From Allium sativum (Eukaryota; Streptophyta; Magnoliopsida; Asparagales; Amaryllidaceae), in the NCBI GenBank assembly GCA_030737875.1, contig CM060912.1:875091199-875155198 (forward strand): 64,000 nt of DNA, in the 5' to 3' direction. The position numbers and the translations under genes were made by a program. This document shows positions 44,808 to 57,220 of the stretch, in pieces. The number at the start of each line of letters is the position of its first letter. Within the stretch, counting starts at the first letter, position 1. The notes under the pieces were generated by a model. The model worked only from the letters and a program-made list of their open reading frames with translations, was not told the origin of the DNA and did no database searches.

Positions 44808-47800
44808 CAAATATGCTTGATACGTATAAAGCAAAATCACTTGATATTATTACTAGTGCATATATGTTTCAAAAACGAATAGCATCATAAATATCAATCA
44901 TAGGCGGCATAACTACCATCTACTATGTCTCCATACTAGTTCTACAATCAAATCCGTTATCTCGTATTGGAAATTGGATTTCCGTCATGAGTCGAGGCAA
45001 GGGGCAAGCTCCTCTCCGCTTCGAGACACTCTAGCAAATGCCTCAGGATTACGCACACTGGGTAACCCCTGGATCGGCTGGGCCGGTCCTCACTTACGTT
45101 AGAGGATTGGCAATTCCTGAACACACGTTTCCCGGTCCTTACAGACCTATAATCGAGGCGCCTCGCATTCCAACAACCACAAAGGTGAAAAGTAGATATA
45201 TATGTCAGGGCTGGTAAGTCACTGACACCACCATAGCTAGAAAGAAACGTCGTGCTCTCCCAGCGGCCCGTATCCCGTTTTTAACTCATACCGAGGTGTG
45301 AGGTTCGCGAATCTACGAAATACACAAAGCTAGGCCACGTAGACCTTGATTTGATCATCATCCACAAGACTTTGCTTTTCAACAGAAGCCTTGATCACAG
45401 CATCTTGGCATGCCACATAGGCAGTCCACTCCATACGATTGATTTCCATCGATATATAACCTCTAAGCTCGTACGTCTCAGAGAAGGGCGTTAAGCAAGA
45501 GAATAAATTCTCCGCCGCCAAACAGATATATATTTAACAGAGATCAATCAATATAGAACAAAATCCAATGTCAGACACACAGTCCATTTACAAGTCCGTC
45601 CTGGGTCTGAACGAAACCGTAGGCGTCAAATTCCTCGTATATCCGTCCAATCAACATATACGTTCAGACGGCTACTACTTCCGTCCCTTTCCGGTAGCTA
45701 CTCCGGTTAGGAACCTCAGTAGCGCCCATCCAACCGATACGAAGATCGTCGGTCTTGAATCGTCTTTGCATTTTCCAATTCGAATCGCTCGATGAATTAT
45801 TTAAAATGAGGGTTAGCTCGGCCTTTTCAAATAACTCACGTCATTAGAATTTAAATCGATTCTTTATATGGTTATATTATTTGACATCCATCTTTCAGTT
45901 ATTTAGTGTTATTTTCATGTCATACACATACAACCATCAAATATCAAACAATTCAAGCCCAATTGATTTATTTGCAACCTATGTTGCTTATAATATTTTA
46001 TAACGATTATTCGCCATTTTTATTTATTTAAAAATGGCCATATTTAATTAAACGACGTTTCAGGTCGTTTCGTGGCACTGGCGCTGTTTTTCCCTTAACT
46101 TGTTTTACACATATCGGAAAATCTAACCGTTGGATTTCTACAAAGTCTATATCAGTGGGAAGATATTCCCAAAGCGAACCCAACGGTTCCAGTTTCGTGA
46201 GAATCCGACGGTCGGATCTTCCACACTAGTCGTTTGAAGTTACGATTTCAATTTACGAACTGCAGCGTCGTTATTCGATTAAATTTAATTATATTTATAT
46301 ATATATATATAAATATAAACGATTCTGGCGCTGTTTTTCCTTAATTTTGAATTAAACATTCCAGATAATCCAACCGTTGGATTTTTACAAGGTTGGTGTC
46401 GTTGGAAAGATTATTCCAAGGCGAACCCGACGGTTGAGGTTTCGGGAAAATCCAATGGTCGGATCTTCCGCACTAGTCATTTGAAATCACGGTTTCAAAA
46501 TACGAACTGCACGGCCTCGTTTCGTTTTAATTTTATTTATATTTATATATTTATATAAATATAGTTCATTCGATGATTTCTATATCGTTTTCACTTCAAA
46601 TATTTTTCTAACACCTTAAATTTTGGAAAAATTTCGCCATAACCTCCCCTGCACCGGGAGCATCGGGAAATCGCAAATAGCGTTCCCGGTCCTTCTAATC
46701 TCAAAAAGAAAAAGAAAAAGCCAAGCGGCTAGCCAACAGGATCAAAATCATCACCCAAACAAATCAGTAAATGTGTACCTATTTGTCGGGCACAAAATTT
46801 TATTCCTCTTCTCTAGCCCCTTTGCTATAACCTGTTCAATGAATATGCATGTACATATATATACAGTTCTTATCAATTATCATTTTCTATTCAATTCCAT
46901 ATTTGATTTCTGTTTGGTTTAAAAACACCATTCATTCTAATGTTACATAAATAGGTGCAAATCATTTCATTGGCTAATTAATGAATATTTCAACTCATAT
47001 ATGTTTATTTTGAACAAGTGGCTATTTTTAACATTTCACATTTCAACGATTAAGGCATACAATAAAAATGTGATTTTTATTGTAAAACAATTCATTTCAA
47101 AACACTATCCTTCTATATGGTTCAAGTTGGTGATAAAAATGGGATTTTTATCATAAACAATTTATTTCAAAATATGAATATCATTCAACACATGAATTTC
47201 TAAACAACGAATGAATATCAATTCAACACATGAATGTTTTCTATAGTTTCTATAGATAGATAAAAATGTGATTTTTATTATCGAACGGTTTATTTCAAAA
47301 TATGAATATCATTCAACACATGAATTTCTAAACAACGAATGAATATCAATTCAACACATGAATGTTTTCTATAGTTTCTATATATAGATAAAAATGTGAT
47401 TTTTATTATCGAACGGTTTATTTCAAAATATGAATATCATTCAACACATGAATTTCTAAACAACGAATGAATATCAATTCAACACATGAATGTTTTCTAT
47501 AGTTTCTATATATAGATAAAAATGTGATTTTTATTATCGAACGGTTTATTTCAAATATGAATATCATTCAACACATGAATTTCTAAACAACGAATGAATA
47601 TCAATTCAACACATGAATGTTTTCTATACAATGAATAAATATAGTTTAAGCATATTGAAAATAATTCAAACACAAGAATATTATTCAAAATTTCGGCAGC
47701 ATAACGGTAGGGTAGTTACACCGGCACCGTCCCTAGTACGGCTCCTCGCTCTACCTTAAAACCTCGCGGTTTTTGACAATGGGAATCATGCATCTAGTTC

Positions 47801-48008
47801 GCACGCAGGCGGCATGTATATATTTATTTCATTTCCACAAACTAATCCTATATGGTTTCAACCAAATATTTTTCAACCACAAACGGGTATTTTTCAACCT
47901 CAATCAACCAATATCAATCACAAACAATCCCAAACAATCATTCGATATCAATCAATTTTCACACAATTTCAACCAATAAATATCGTCCATGGTTTGTGGA
48001 CGAGGGGC

Positions 48009-48009
<1 letters not shown>

Positions 48010-48063
<54 letters not shown>
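48010..48063. repeat. (AT)n microsatellite in H 5' LTR
   Basis: About 26 AT units. The 3' LTR has only a short run at 37277-37292, so this expanded or shrank after insertion. Confidence 0.95.
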
Positions 48064-48064
<1 letters not shown>

Positions 48065-50314
48065 CAATTCACTTTCATTTTCAACTCATATATGTTTATT
48101 TTAAAATCGAAATTGAAAAGTGAGAGATCCTCACCAATAGCTATCCACTAACACGATTCTTCCTTAATAGAAATTTCGCCTACTTCGCCTTCTTGTTGCT
48201 TTCGTTGACTGTATCCTCTACATAGGTAAAAATCGAATTTTTACTATGTTATTCAATATATAAAGATTGCATTTTGACTTCGCTATTAAATATAAAGATT
48301 ATATTTTTATTATTCTTATGATGTAACAATTATATTTTTATTGCTTTAAAAATATAGGAATCATACCTTACTTCTTCTACTTAACCAAAATCCCGCCTTT
48401 TCTATTTTTTAAAAATATGATCTTTATTTTTGCAAGTTCAAACCTTTTTCTATTAAAAGATTAAACTTTTTTCTTTTAAAAAATTAAACCTTTTTCCTAT
48501 TTTAAAGTTCAAAATAAAATCAGTTTTATAATTCCTTTTAAAACAGTTTTTATTATTCTTTTAAAACTGCTTTTATAATTCTTTTAAAACTGTTTTTAGT
48601 TTCTATCAAAACAGTTTTTGCCTTTTAGAAAAATCAGTTTTTCTTTCTTTTTAAAAATACAGTTTATATATTTAAAAAAAAAAACAGTTTTTAAAACCTT
48701 TTAAAAAAACAGTTTTAAAACCCTAAAACAATCAGTTTTTAATTCTTTAAAAATGCAGTTTTTATCTTTTTTAAAAATGCAGTTTTTATTTTCTTTTCAA
48801 AACAGTTTTTGTTTTCTTTTCAAAACAGTTTTTGTTTTCTTTTCAAAACAGTTTTTGTTTTCTTTTCAAAACAGTTTTTGTTTTCTTTTCAAAACAGTTT
48901 TTGTTTTCTTTTCAAAACAGTTTTTGCCTTTTAGAAAAATCAGTTTTTCTTTCTTTTATAAAAATGCAGTTTTAACTCTTTAAAAATTCTGTTTTTATTT
49001 TCTTTTTAAAAAATCAGTTTCTTTTTCTTTTTTAAAAAATGCAGTTTTAACTCTTTAAAAATTCTGTTTTTATTTTCTTTTTAAAAAATCAGTTTCTTTT
49101 TCTTTTTTAAAAATGCAGTTTTCAATTTCTTTTTAAAAAAAACAGTTCATAATATTCTAAAAAGAATCAGTTTATATTTTCTTTAAAAATCCAGTTTTTA
49201 AAGCTTTAACAAATCAGTTTATAATTCTTAAAAAAACAGTTTTCAAATTATTATATAAAAATACAGTTTTAAAACTTTACTGTAAAACAAAAATAAAAAC
49301 AAAAACAAAACAATTTAAAAGCTCACCGAGATTTCGAAGTGGAGGAGGGAAGAAGAGCGTCGGCGGTGGCTCGTGGTGTCGCGATGAGGCGTTCGATGGT
49401 GGAGGCTCCGATTGGGGGGGGGGGGGGCTGCTTCGATTGCGTCGCGAGTTGCGTCGCCTGGAGGGAGGAGGTCGCGAGGGTGGTGGGGCGTCAGCTCGAT
49501 CGTTGGCGGCAAGGATAAGGCGGCGGCTCGATGAACTTAGGGTTAGGTTTTTTTTCTTTTTTTTTTTCTTATTTCGTTTTCTGGTAAGTGATTCGGGGGG
49601 GGGGGGCCAACGAAGAAGAAAAGGGGGGGGGAAGGTAATTTTTGTATTTATTTTATTATTATTTAATTATTAAATTTTGCAAAAGGGTTGACTTTTACAT
49701 ACAACCTCGAAACGAGGTCCACCGCCTGTCGTCCATAGTGTTTTACCCCCATTCCGAACACAATGGGATATGTATCGTAAGCTGGTTTGATCGTCACAAT
49801 CAGTTTCCGTTGAATTTACAATTTAAATCCTTATATTGAATTTTAAACGTACTTTTCAAATTACCGGGGTCACATACTAACTAGAAAAATTCCAGAAAAA
49901 TATTTTCTAGTTTCGTATTGACGATACGGTCCTAACAAAACTAGTTTCGTCGAATTCTGAGACCGTTTGAAAAATGGCCAATTTCTAGTCGATTAAATTC
50001 AACATAAACTGGTCAAACGCGTTTTCTTTTGCCACGCTCACATATTGATTCGAAAAATTATGAAATTTGAAACCTAGCAATAGTTTGACATCCCGGACCC
50101 AACAAAAGTGGTTTCGTCGAATTCCGAGGCCATATGCAAAATATCAATTTTCTAGGCCTATATATTCTATATATCGACTCTTCTGAAAATTCTTTCGGCC
50201 ATATTATACACAATTCTATATTTTATGGGAATAGGCTATTTTAATCATTCAAATTTCTCGTTAATAACCTAATTTAAAAATTTTAAACTGGTTCACATTT
50301 TCCGGGTTATTACA

Positions 50315-50405
50315 ATCTCCCCCACTTAAAACTTTTCGTCCTCGAAAAGGAAATAATAGTTAAGCAGGAAATAAAATGTAAATGCAAAGTATTGTAAAGG
50401 TACCT
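50315..50405 (-). mobile_element. Extra 91-bp piece of H interior beyond the 5' LTR
   Basis: This is base-for-base like 39459-39549: polypurine tract, CGAGGACG motif and following interior, ending at GGTACCT. It should not occur outside a 5' LTR. It shows that this LTR once also served as the 3' LTR of a neighbouring unit. Confidence 0.85.
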
Positions 50406-50418
50406 ATTTTAATCTTTC

Positions 50419-50799
50419 CAGGTCATAGCAAAGAGGCTAGAGCAGAGAATAAAATTTGTTTGCTCGACAAATAGGTACATGTTTACTATAATTTACTGTC
50501 TTGTTTGGGTGATGATGATTTTATGAGCCGATTGGCTAGCCGCTTGGCCTTTTCTTTTTCTTTTTGAGATCAGAAGGCCTGTATGGCAATTTCGGGATTT
50601 TCCTGTGGCTCCCGGTGCAGGGGAGGTTATGGCGAAATTTTTCGAAAATTTAGGGTGTTAGCCAAATTTTTGAAATTTTTGAAAATTCTCAGAAACTGAA
50701 ATTTGGAGAATGGAAGCCAGATCGAACGTAGAGTTGATTAATCAAACCACTTTCGACTTTGTTCCTTTTCGGGGACGAAAAGTTTTAAGTGGGGGAGAT
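50419..50799 (+). mobile_element. Interior of element G, 3' part
   Basis: G resumes with CAGGTCATAGC, matching the B interior. It contains the 'gctcgacaaataggtacatg' and 'ttttcgaaaatttagggtgtt' modules and ends with the polypurine tract. The 13 bp at 50406-50418 match neither H nor G and look like filler. No coding potential is seen. Confidence 0.8.
50783..50799 (+). promoter_or_regulatory. Polypurine tract of element G
   Basis: AAGTGGGGGAGAT, directly before the 3' LTR start at 50800 and preceded by GGGGACGAAAAG. Confidence 0.9.
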
Positions 50800-53700
50800 T
50801 GTAACAACCCGAAAATCCGGGCCAGTTTAAAATTTTTGTTTTGGCAATTTTAGCGAATTTTGAACATTTAAAATGAATTATTTTAAATAATATCGACGAG
50901 AAATTTATTTTGAATAGAATTCGACGTATAAATTATATACGTCATCGTTAGAATATAAATAATTATATATAATTATAAAAGGAATTGAAAATGGCGCGGT
51001 AGTTCGATAATTCGATTTCAAACTTCAATTGAACGTACCGGGTGCAAAACAAACCGGATTTTAGTGAAACCAAAAATAATAGGATCTAATTGATGATATC
51101 TTTCCAACGAATCCGAAAAATCAAAATTTCATAGCGGGAATCAAAAGATATGTCCAGTTGAAAATTCTGAATAGTCGCTATGAAATTCAGGCGCTTAAAA
51201 ATGGAAATTTTGCAAACGACCTCGGATTTCGACGAAACCACTTTTGTTGGATCTGCAGTGTCAAATTATTGCTAGATTCCAAATTTCATAATTTTTCGAA
51301 TCAGTATGTGAGCGTGGCAAAGGAAAACACGTTTGACCAATTTTAGTTGATTTTAATCGACTGGAAAATGGCCATTTTTCAAACGGTCTCAGAATTCGAC
51401 GAAACTAGTTTTGTTAGGACTGTATCATCAATACGAAGCTAGAAAATATTTTTCTAAAAATTTTCGAGTCCGTATGTGGCCCCAATAAACTGAAATACGC
51501 GTTCGAATTCAATATATAGAGTTATATTTCGATTTTGATGAAAATTGATCGAAATGACCGAATCAGCCTGCGATACATATCCCATTGTGTTCGGAATGGG
51601 GGTGAAACGCTATGGACGACAGGCGGTGGGCCTTGTTTAGAGGTCGTATGTAAAAGTCAACTTTTTGAAATTAAAATAATAAATATAATAAAATAAAACC
51701 TCTTCCTCTCTCCTCTCCTTTTAACTTCTGCCCTCCCCCCCCCCCTCCGTTCTTCATAAATCAGAAATCAAAAAAGAAAAACCTAAGAACCCCGTCGCCT
51801 GGCCCTCCCCCATCGCCGGCCGGAGGCGCGCGCCCCCTCTACTCCAGCCTGACGAGCGACGCACCCCCATCCGCCTCCTGATACCCTAGCGCGCCCCTTT
51901 TGACCGCCCACCACCCTCCGCCGAACACCAGAGGCCGCCAACCACCTCCTGAGCCGCAGCCACTACCTGGGCTAACCCCCTTCCGACCGCCAATCCACCG
52001 GTGAGCCTTTATTCATCTTTTGAATTGTTTAGATAATTTAAACTGATTTTTCTTGTGTTTAAAAACTGAAAAAAATAGATTTTTAATTTAGGAAACGCTT
52101 AGATTTTGAAATATAAAAAGGTTTGATTTTTATATGTTAGAAAGACGAGATTTTTTTACTATTATAGGTCGGATTTTTAAGCTAGAAAAAAAAATCGATC
52201 TCTCTATATATGAATGCAAAATAAAAAATTCGATTTTTATATATTGAATAGCATAGTAAAAATTCGATTTTTATATATTGAATAGCATAGTAAAAATTCG
52301 ATTTTTATATATTGAATAGCATAGTAAAAATGCGATTTTTATATATTGAATAGCGAAGTAAAAATTTGATTTTTATATATTTAATAGCGAAGTAAAAATG
52401 TGATTTTTATATATTGAATAGCGAAGTAAAAATGTGATTTTTACATATATAGAGAATACGGGCAAAGAAAGTGACAAGAGGCAAGAACGACAAAGATTTC
52501 TACCTAAGAAGAGTCGTGGCGTTGGATTAGCAATTCTGTGAGAATTTCTCACTCTTTAATTTAATTTTCTAGTTATATATATATACTAGGATGCAGACGG
52601 TGTTTAGTAGCACCCGACACCCGTCGTCCACAGACCATGGACGGCTTGTATACTTTTTTGTTTGATTTTGATGTGTAGTTGATTGTGTGATGTCATGTGA
52701 AATGAAATAAAATATTTTATAGTGGAAAATATTTTATAGTTAAAAATAGAATTTTTAACGTGCATATGAAATGAAATAAATTAATATAAACAAATCGAAC
52801 GATTTGTTCATATACACACATTTGACTGATATTGATTGGGACGATAAATTTTACACATCGCCCAACTGCACAAATAAATTTTGTGTTTGATTGTTTGAAA
52901 CCCCACACGGGCATTGGGATGATATTTGACGTACACTAATCCCGATTGTTTAGCTGTATGTCGATCGATTGATTGACAGACTGTTATAAGCGTTGAATCT
53001 TTATATTTGATGCTTATACAGTGTAGAATGCGCTTTGGATGATGGTTGATTATTCATCGTTGTTGATATATACATGTGTTGTAGAAAATCCATATAATTA
53101 ACATTATATGGTAATTGATTGGGCCTCATTCCAGTTTCGAAAAAGGAATATTTGAAATAAAAATATTTGAAATAGAAATATTTGAAATAAAAATATTTGA
53201 AATAGAAATATTTGAAATAGAAATATTCGAAAAAGAAATATTTGAAATAGAAATATTTGAAATAAAAATATTTGAAATAAAAATATTTGAAATAGAAATA
53301 TTCGAAATAGAATATTTGAAAATATGAATATATGAAGCCGTGTTGATTAGATTTACGCCATTTTGACGTGAACGATATTTATATCGATTTTATTCATTGT
53401 ATAACGAATATTGAAAGTGATTTCAAAATCTGAAATTTTGAAAAGAATTGAAATTCGAATTAAATTGAATAGAAATGAATTCAAATTGAAACTGAATAGA
53501 AATGAATTCAAATTGAAACTGAATAGAAATGAATTCAAATTGAAACTGAATAGAAGTGAATTCAAATTGAAACTGAATAGAAGTGAATTCAAATTGAAAT
53601 TGAATAGAAGTGAATTCAAATTGAAACTGAATAGAAGTGAATTCAAATTGAAACTGAATAGAAGTGAATTCAAATGAATTCGAATTGAAATTAAATTGAA

Positions 53701-56700
53701 TTGAAAAACGAACTGAAATTGAATTAGAAATCAATTTGAATTAAAATCGATTTGAAATGAATTTAAAACGAATTTATATTGGAATATTCAATTTTGATTT
53801 GAAATTGAATATGAAGTTTAAGCCGTTTTGAAAATGAATTTAAAACGATTTATAAAATTCATTTCGAAAGGAAATCGACGAAGTATATATTATATATATT
53901 ATATATATAATATAATGGCCTGAGTAGAACGCGCTGCGCCGCGGCAGTTCGCGAATTATGACCATTGACTTCGAACGGATATTACGGGAGATCCGACCGT
54001 CGGATTCTCCTAAAACCGGAACCGTTCGTTTCGTATCGAAAAGAGCTTTCTAACGAATATTAGAAATTTGAAATATAACGGTTGGATTTGGAATTATGTC
54101 CAAATCAAATTTGGAAAAGGTCACTGTAAGTGCAGTTCGATAGTCGTTGATGGAAATCGACTGTACGGGCCTTGATAAAATTATAAAAAATAGTAGTAAT
54201 TTGTGTAAAATCTTAAGAAATGATTTGTGAAGAATTGGGATGAAAAACTCCATATTTGAAAAGATAAAAATTGATTTTTATCGAAATGAACTAGTTTTGA
54301 ACTAGAATTATAATTCTATTTATTTTTAAATAAATAAATTGGATTTGAAATGGTTTTGAAAATAACCAGAATTTCCAATAATTATGTTGGAATGGATTTG
54401 AATCGAAATTGTCTTCGGAATATTTCGATGTTGGATTTCATGATGATACATATATTGTTATGGGAATTTGAAAGATATAGATATGCATATCATTATTTCC
54501 AATACGATATCTGTTGGTCGTAGAATTTGACATTGAATATAAGACGATATATTTTCTATTCAGAGCCTTGTATTTAATATCAAATGTGATTTGGGTTTGT
54601 CGTGAATGGTGTCTTCATTAACACTGTTCTTGAACCCAATTGAGAAAAGATTAAATCTTTTTATTTAGATTTAATGAAGTGTACCAATTAAATAATATTT
54701 AATTGAAATTGAATTGATATTGATTTTTGGGTTTATCGTGGACAGTGTTTTAAATAACACTCGTTCTTTAACCCGATAATTAATGGAATGTGGTTTTGGG
54801 TTTTTCATGAACCGTGTTTAAAATGACACTAATTCTTTAACCCAGTTAACGATTAAAACTAAGGGGAGTTTTAATGAATCTTTAATTAGATTGAAAAGAT
54901 CGAGAATGGTGTACTACCAGTTTTACTCCACGCGATAGTTAAATCTTTAATTAGATTTGAACGTGAAATGGTAATTGAATTTACCGATAACACCGTGGTG
55001 TTAGATATGAAGTATTACCAGTTTTACTTCATGGGATGAATAGGTTGGGATTGGGAAATTAAAACAAATGATTACTTCGGTAAGGTTCGTTAATCCCGAC
55101 TAGTTGAATCGAAATTCAAAAGATGATTAAAGAATAAATTCAAGGAATTTATCTTTGATAAAATTTATGGGAACCTTTCCCTATGAATGTGAAATTTAGA
55201 AACTAACTGTCGGTTAGCCAAGCAGAATGGTTTTCTGGATATTGATCTGATGTTGGTTTCGGCCTTCGGGGTTAATATTTGGGGAATTATTCTCTTGATT
55301 AATTTACGGTTAGTGACTGATGAATTGGAATGAGGCATATGTTGTGTTTGTGTAACACTTATTTAAAATATACACGAGTTATTCGGGAAGACCGGGTTTA
55401 TCCCATTCTGAATAACTGATACGATGATAAGTCGAAGATGAAGACGATGGTCGAAGACCGGAGGTCTTCACGTCGTTTGAGTGATTACTAATGATCTTGA
55501 TTGGGATGTACACCCAAGAAGATGGAAACAGTTGGTGATCGTCCAGACGTACATGGAGATCGATGGATATGCGGGGTACTAGGTGCCCCCGGTTTCGTTC
55601 AGATCCAGAACGAACTTGTAAATGGACTGTGTGTATGACATTGGATTTTAGTCTGTGTGATTGATCTCTATTAAATATATACCTGTTTGGCGGCGGAGAA
55701 TTTATTCTCTTACTTAACGCCCTTCTCTGAGACGTACGAGCTCAGGGGTTATATACCGATGGATATCAAACGCATAGAGTGAATTGCCTGTATGGCATGC
55801 CTAAGTGGCAAATGATCAAGGCTTCTATTGAAAAGCAAAGTCTTGTGGTGATGATCAAAGCACAGCCTGTGTGGCACAGCTTTGTGTAACGTGAATTCAC
55901 GAGCCTCACACCCCGGTGTTGAACCAAAAACGGGAGACGGACCTCAGGGGGGACATGCATTTTCTTTCTAGCTAGGGTGGTGTCAGTGACCTACCAGCCC
56001 TGACATTTATATTATTTTCACCCGTGTGGTTGTTGCTGTTGCGAGTCGCCTCGGTTTTATCGGACGATCCGGGTCCGATGGAGTCATTCGTTGGCTCATT
56101 TACGCCCCAAAAGGCGGAGAAACGTAGTGTTCAGGCATTATAATCCACATCGGTGCACCGGCCCTGACGATCCAAGGGGCAGTTGCGGCTGTTCCTGAGA
56201 CTCGGGCTAGACAGTCTCGAATCAGTTGAGGACTATCTTTTGCCTCGGTTCATAGACGGAAATCCAATTTCCAAATACGTGATTTTGTGGATTTAATATT
56301 AGAACTAGTATGGCGACATGATATATGGTACCCATGCCGCCTATGATTGATACTTATGATTCGAAGATTGTTTTATACACCATACACTGATAATAGTATC
56401 AAATGATTTGTTTTAAAACGTATCAAGCATTCTTTGGCTGTTATAAGGGAAAACGCTATCCCCCCGGCTTGCGTTGCATTGTGTGATAGGACCTGGGTCT
56501 TATAACAGCTTCATTTTTCTCTATTTAGCATTGCGCTGTTCGTTTTATGCACTGGTATTCTTAGGAGAAAACCCGTTCCGTGTTATACGGCGTGGTCCCT
56601 TGATTTACCTAACTTTAAAACAAAGATTAATAACTGTTTTAGTTCTCACACCAGTCCCATGACTGACCTGGAGTTTATTGTTTTAACCTAAACTCTTGGT

Positions 56701-57037
56701 GCCCTTATTTTGACATGGGCAGCTAATAGTTTTGGTTTTGCAGATTTATATTCACAGGATCCTAGTTTACAGCTGGAATGATATCCAGAAAGCTGTATCC
56801 GTATATCTCATTCTAGTTGTGTATTGTATTATTTTCCGCTGCTATGTAATGTATTGTAATCTCTGATATTTTTCTGTGTAATATTTATTCATTTATACTC
56901 TGTATATTCTTGTAATTTGATGCATTGTTGTAATATACAATGAAATGTTCTTTTGTATGCGTTCTATTTTGTCGTGTTCTGAAAACAATTCGTTCTTTCT
57001 CTTCTCTTCGGAGACCGGGGAAGTTCGGGTCGTTTCA
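50800..57037 (+). mobile_element. 3' LTR of element G
   Basis: 6,238 bp, starting TGTAACAACCC and ending GTCGTTTCA. It repeats the 5' LTR order: leader ending at GTGAGC (52001), minisatellites (52215-52445, 53147-53320, 53460-53672), hairpin triplet, P6 (55378-55416), P2, P1 (56437-56509), P3 (56578-56590) and acceptor (56743). Frames in the minisatellites are not genes. Confidence 0.9.
56437..56509 (+). other. Conserved hairpin P1 in G 3' LTR
   Basis: GCTGTTATAAG/CTTATAACAGC as in the 5' LTR. The inner helix has one change (ACGC opposite GGGT). Confidence 0.55.
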
Positions 57038-57042
57038 AATAT
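57038..57042. repeat. Target-site duplication AATAT, right copy, element G
   Basis: It matches 26390-26394. The D 5' LTR resumes after it. Confidence 0.85.
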
Positions 57043-57171
57043 ACTCGACCTGACCTGAGCACATTTGAAGCAAAGCAAAATTCACCCGGATCAGTCTGGA
57101 ATACTTTCAGTGATAATTTCTTAGCACAAACAACTTGTTTAACTTTGAAAATCCTTTTGAAAGAAAAGACA

Positions 57172-57220
57172 ATAGTAAGACCAACCCACACATAAACATG
57201 GGTGGTTTTTACCTTACTAT
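57172..57220 (-). other. P1-type hairpin in LTR D
   Basis: Sense ATAGTAAG pairs with CTTACTAT, with an inner ACC/GGT and CCCA/TGGG. Across the G insertion it is about 530 bases from the LTR end, the same distance as P1 in G. The arm sequence differs from all the other LTRs. Confidence 0.5.

Larger units (their letters stand above)
44047..50314 (-). mobile_element. 5' LTR of element H
   Basis: 6,268 bp, same order of parts as the 3' LTR. The extra length comes from an (AT)n run, a 30-bp segment near 48270 and repeat-unit differences. The predicted donor (GTGAGC) is at 49326 and an acceptor (TACACAG) at 44501. It would drive transcription of gag-pol. Confidence 0.9.
33281..50405 (-). mobile_element. 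Autonomous-type chromovirus H, with extra interior piece
   Basis: H is a Ty3/gypsy chromovirus with 3' LTR 33281-39458, interior 39459-44046 and 5' LTR 44047-50314. The LTRs are near-identical (about 10 differences in the first 1.7 kb by eye), so insertion is recent. The interior encodes all pol domains but carries a frame break. Beyond the 5' LTR lie another 91 bp identical to the interior next to the 3' LTR, and there is no target duplication, which points to recombination. H could be the source of proteins for B- and G-type elements. Confidence 0.88.
26395..57037 (+). mobile_element. Non-autonomous LTR retrotransposon G (LARD-like), split by element H
   Basis: G has two 6.23-kb LTRs, a primer site, a polypurine tract and matching AATAT target duplications. 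Its own interior is only 656 bp (32625-33280) plus about 381 bp (50419-50799). That total is close to the 1,065 bp of element B, so little or nothing was lost when H inserted. No gag or pol is present. The two LTRs differ at about 13 of 320 positions in their first part by eye, so G is older than H. Confidence 0.88.
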
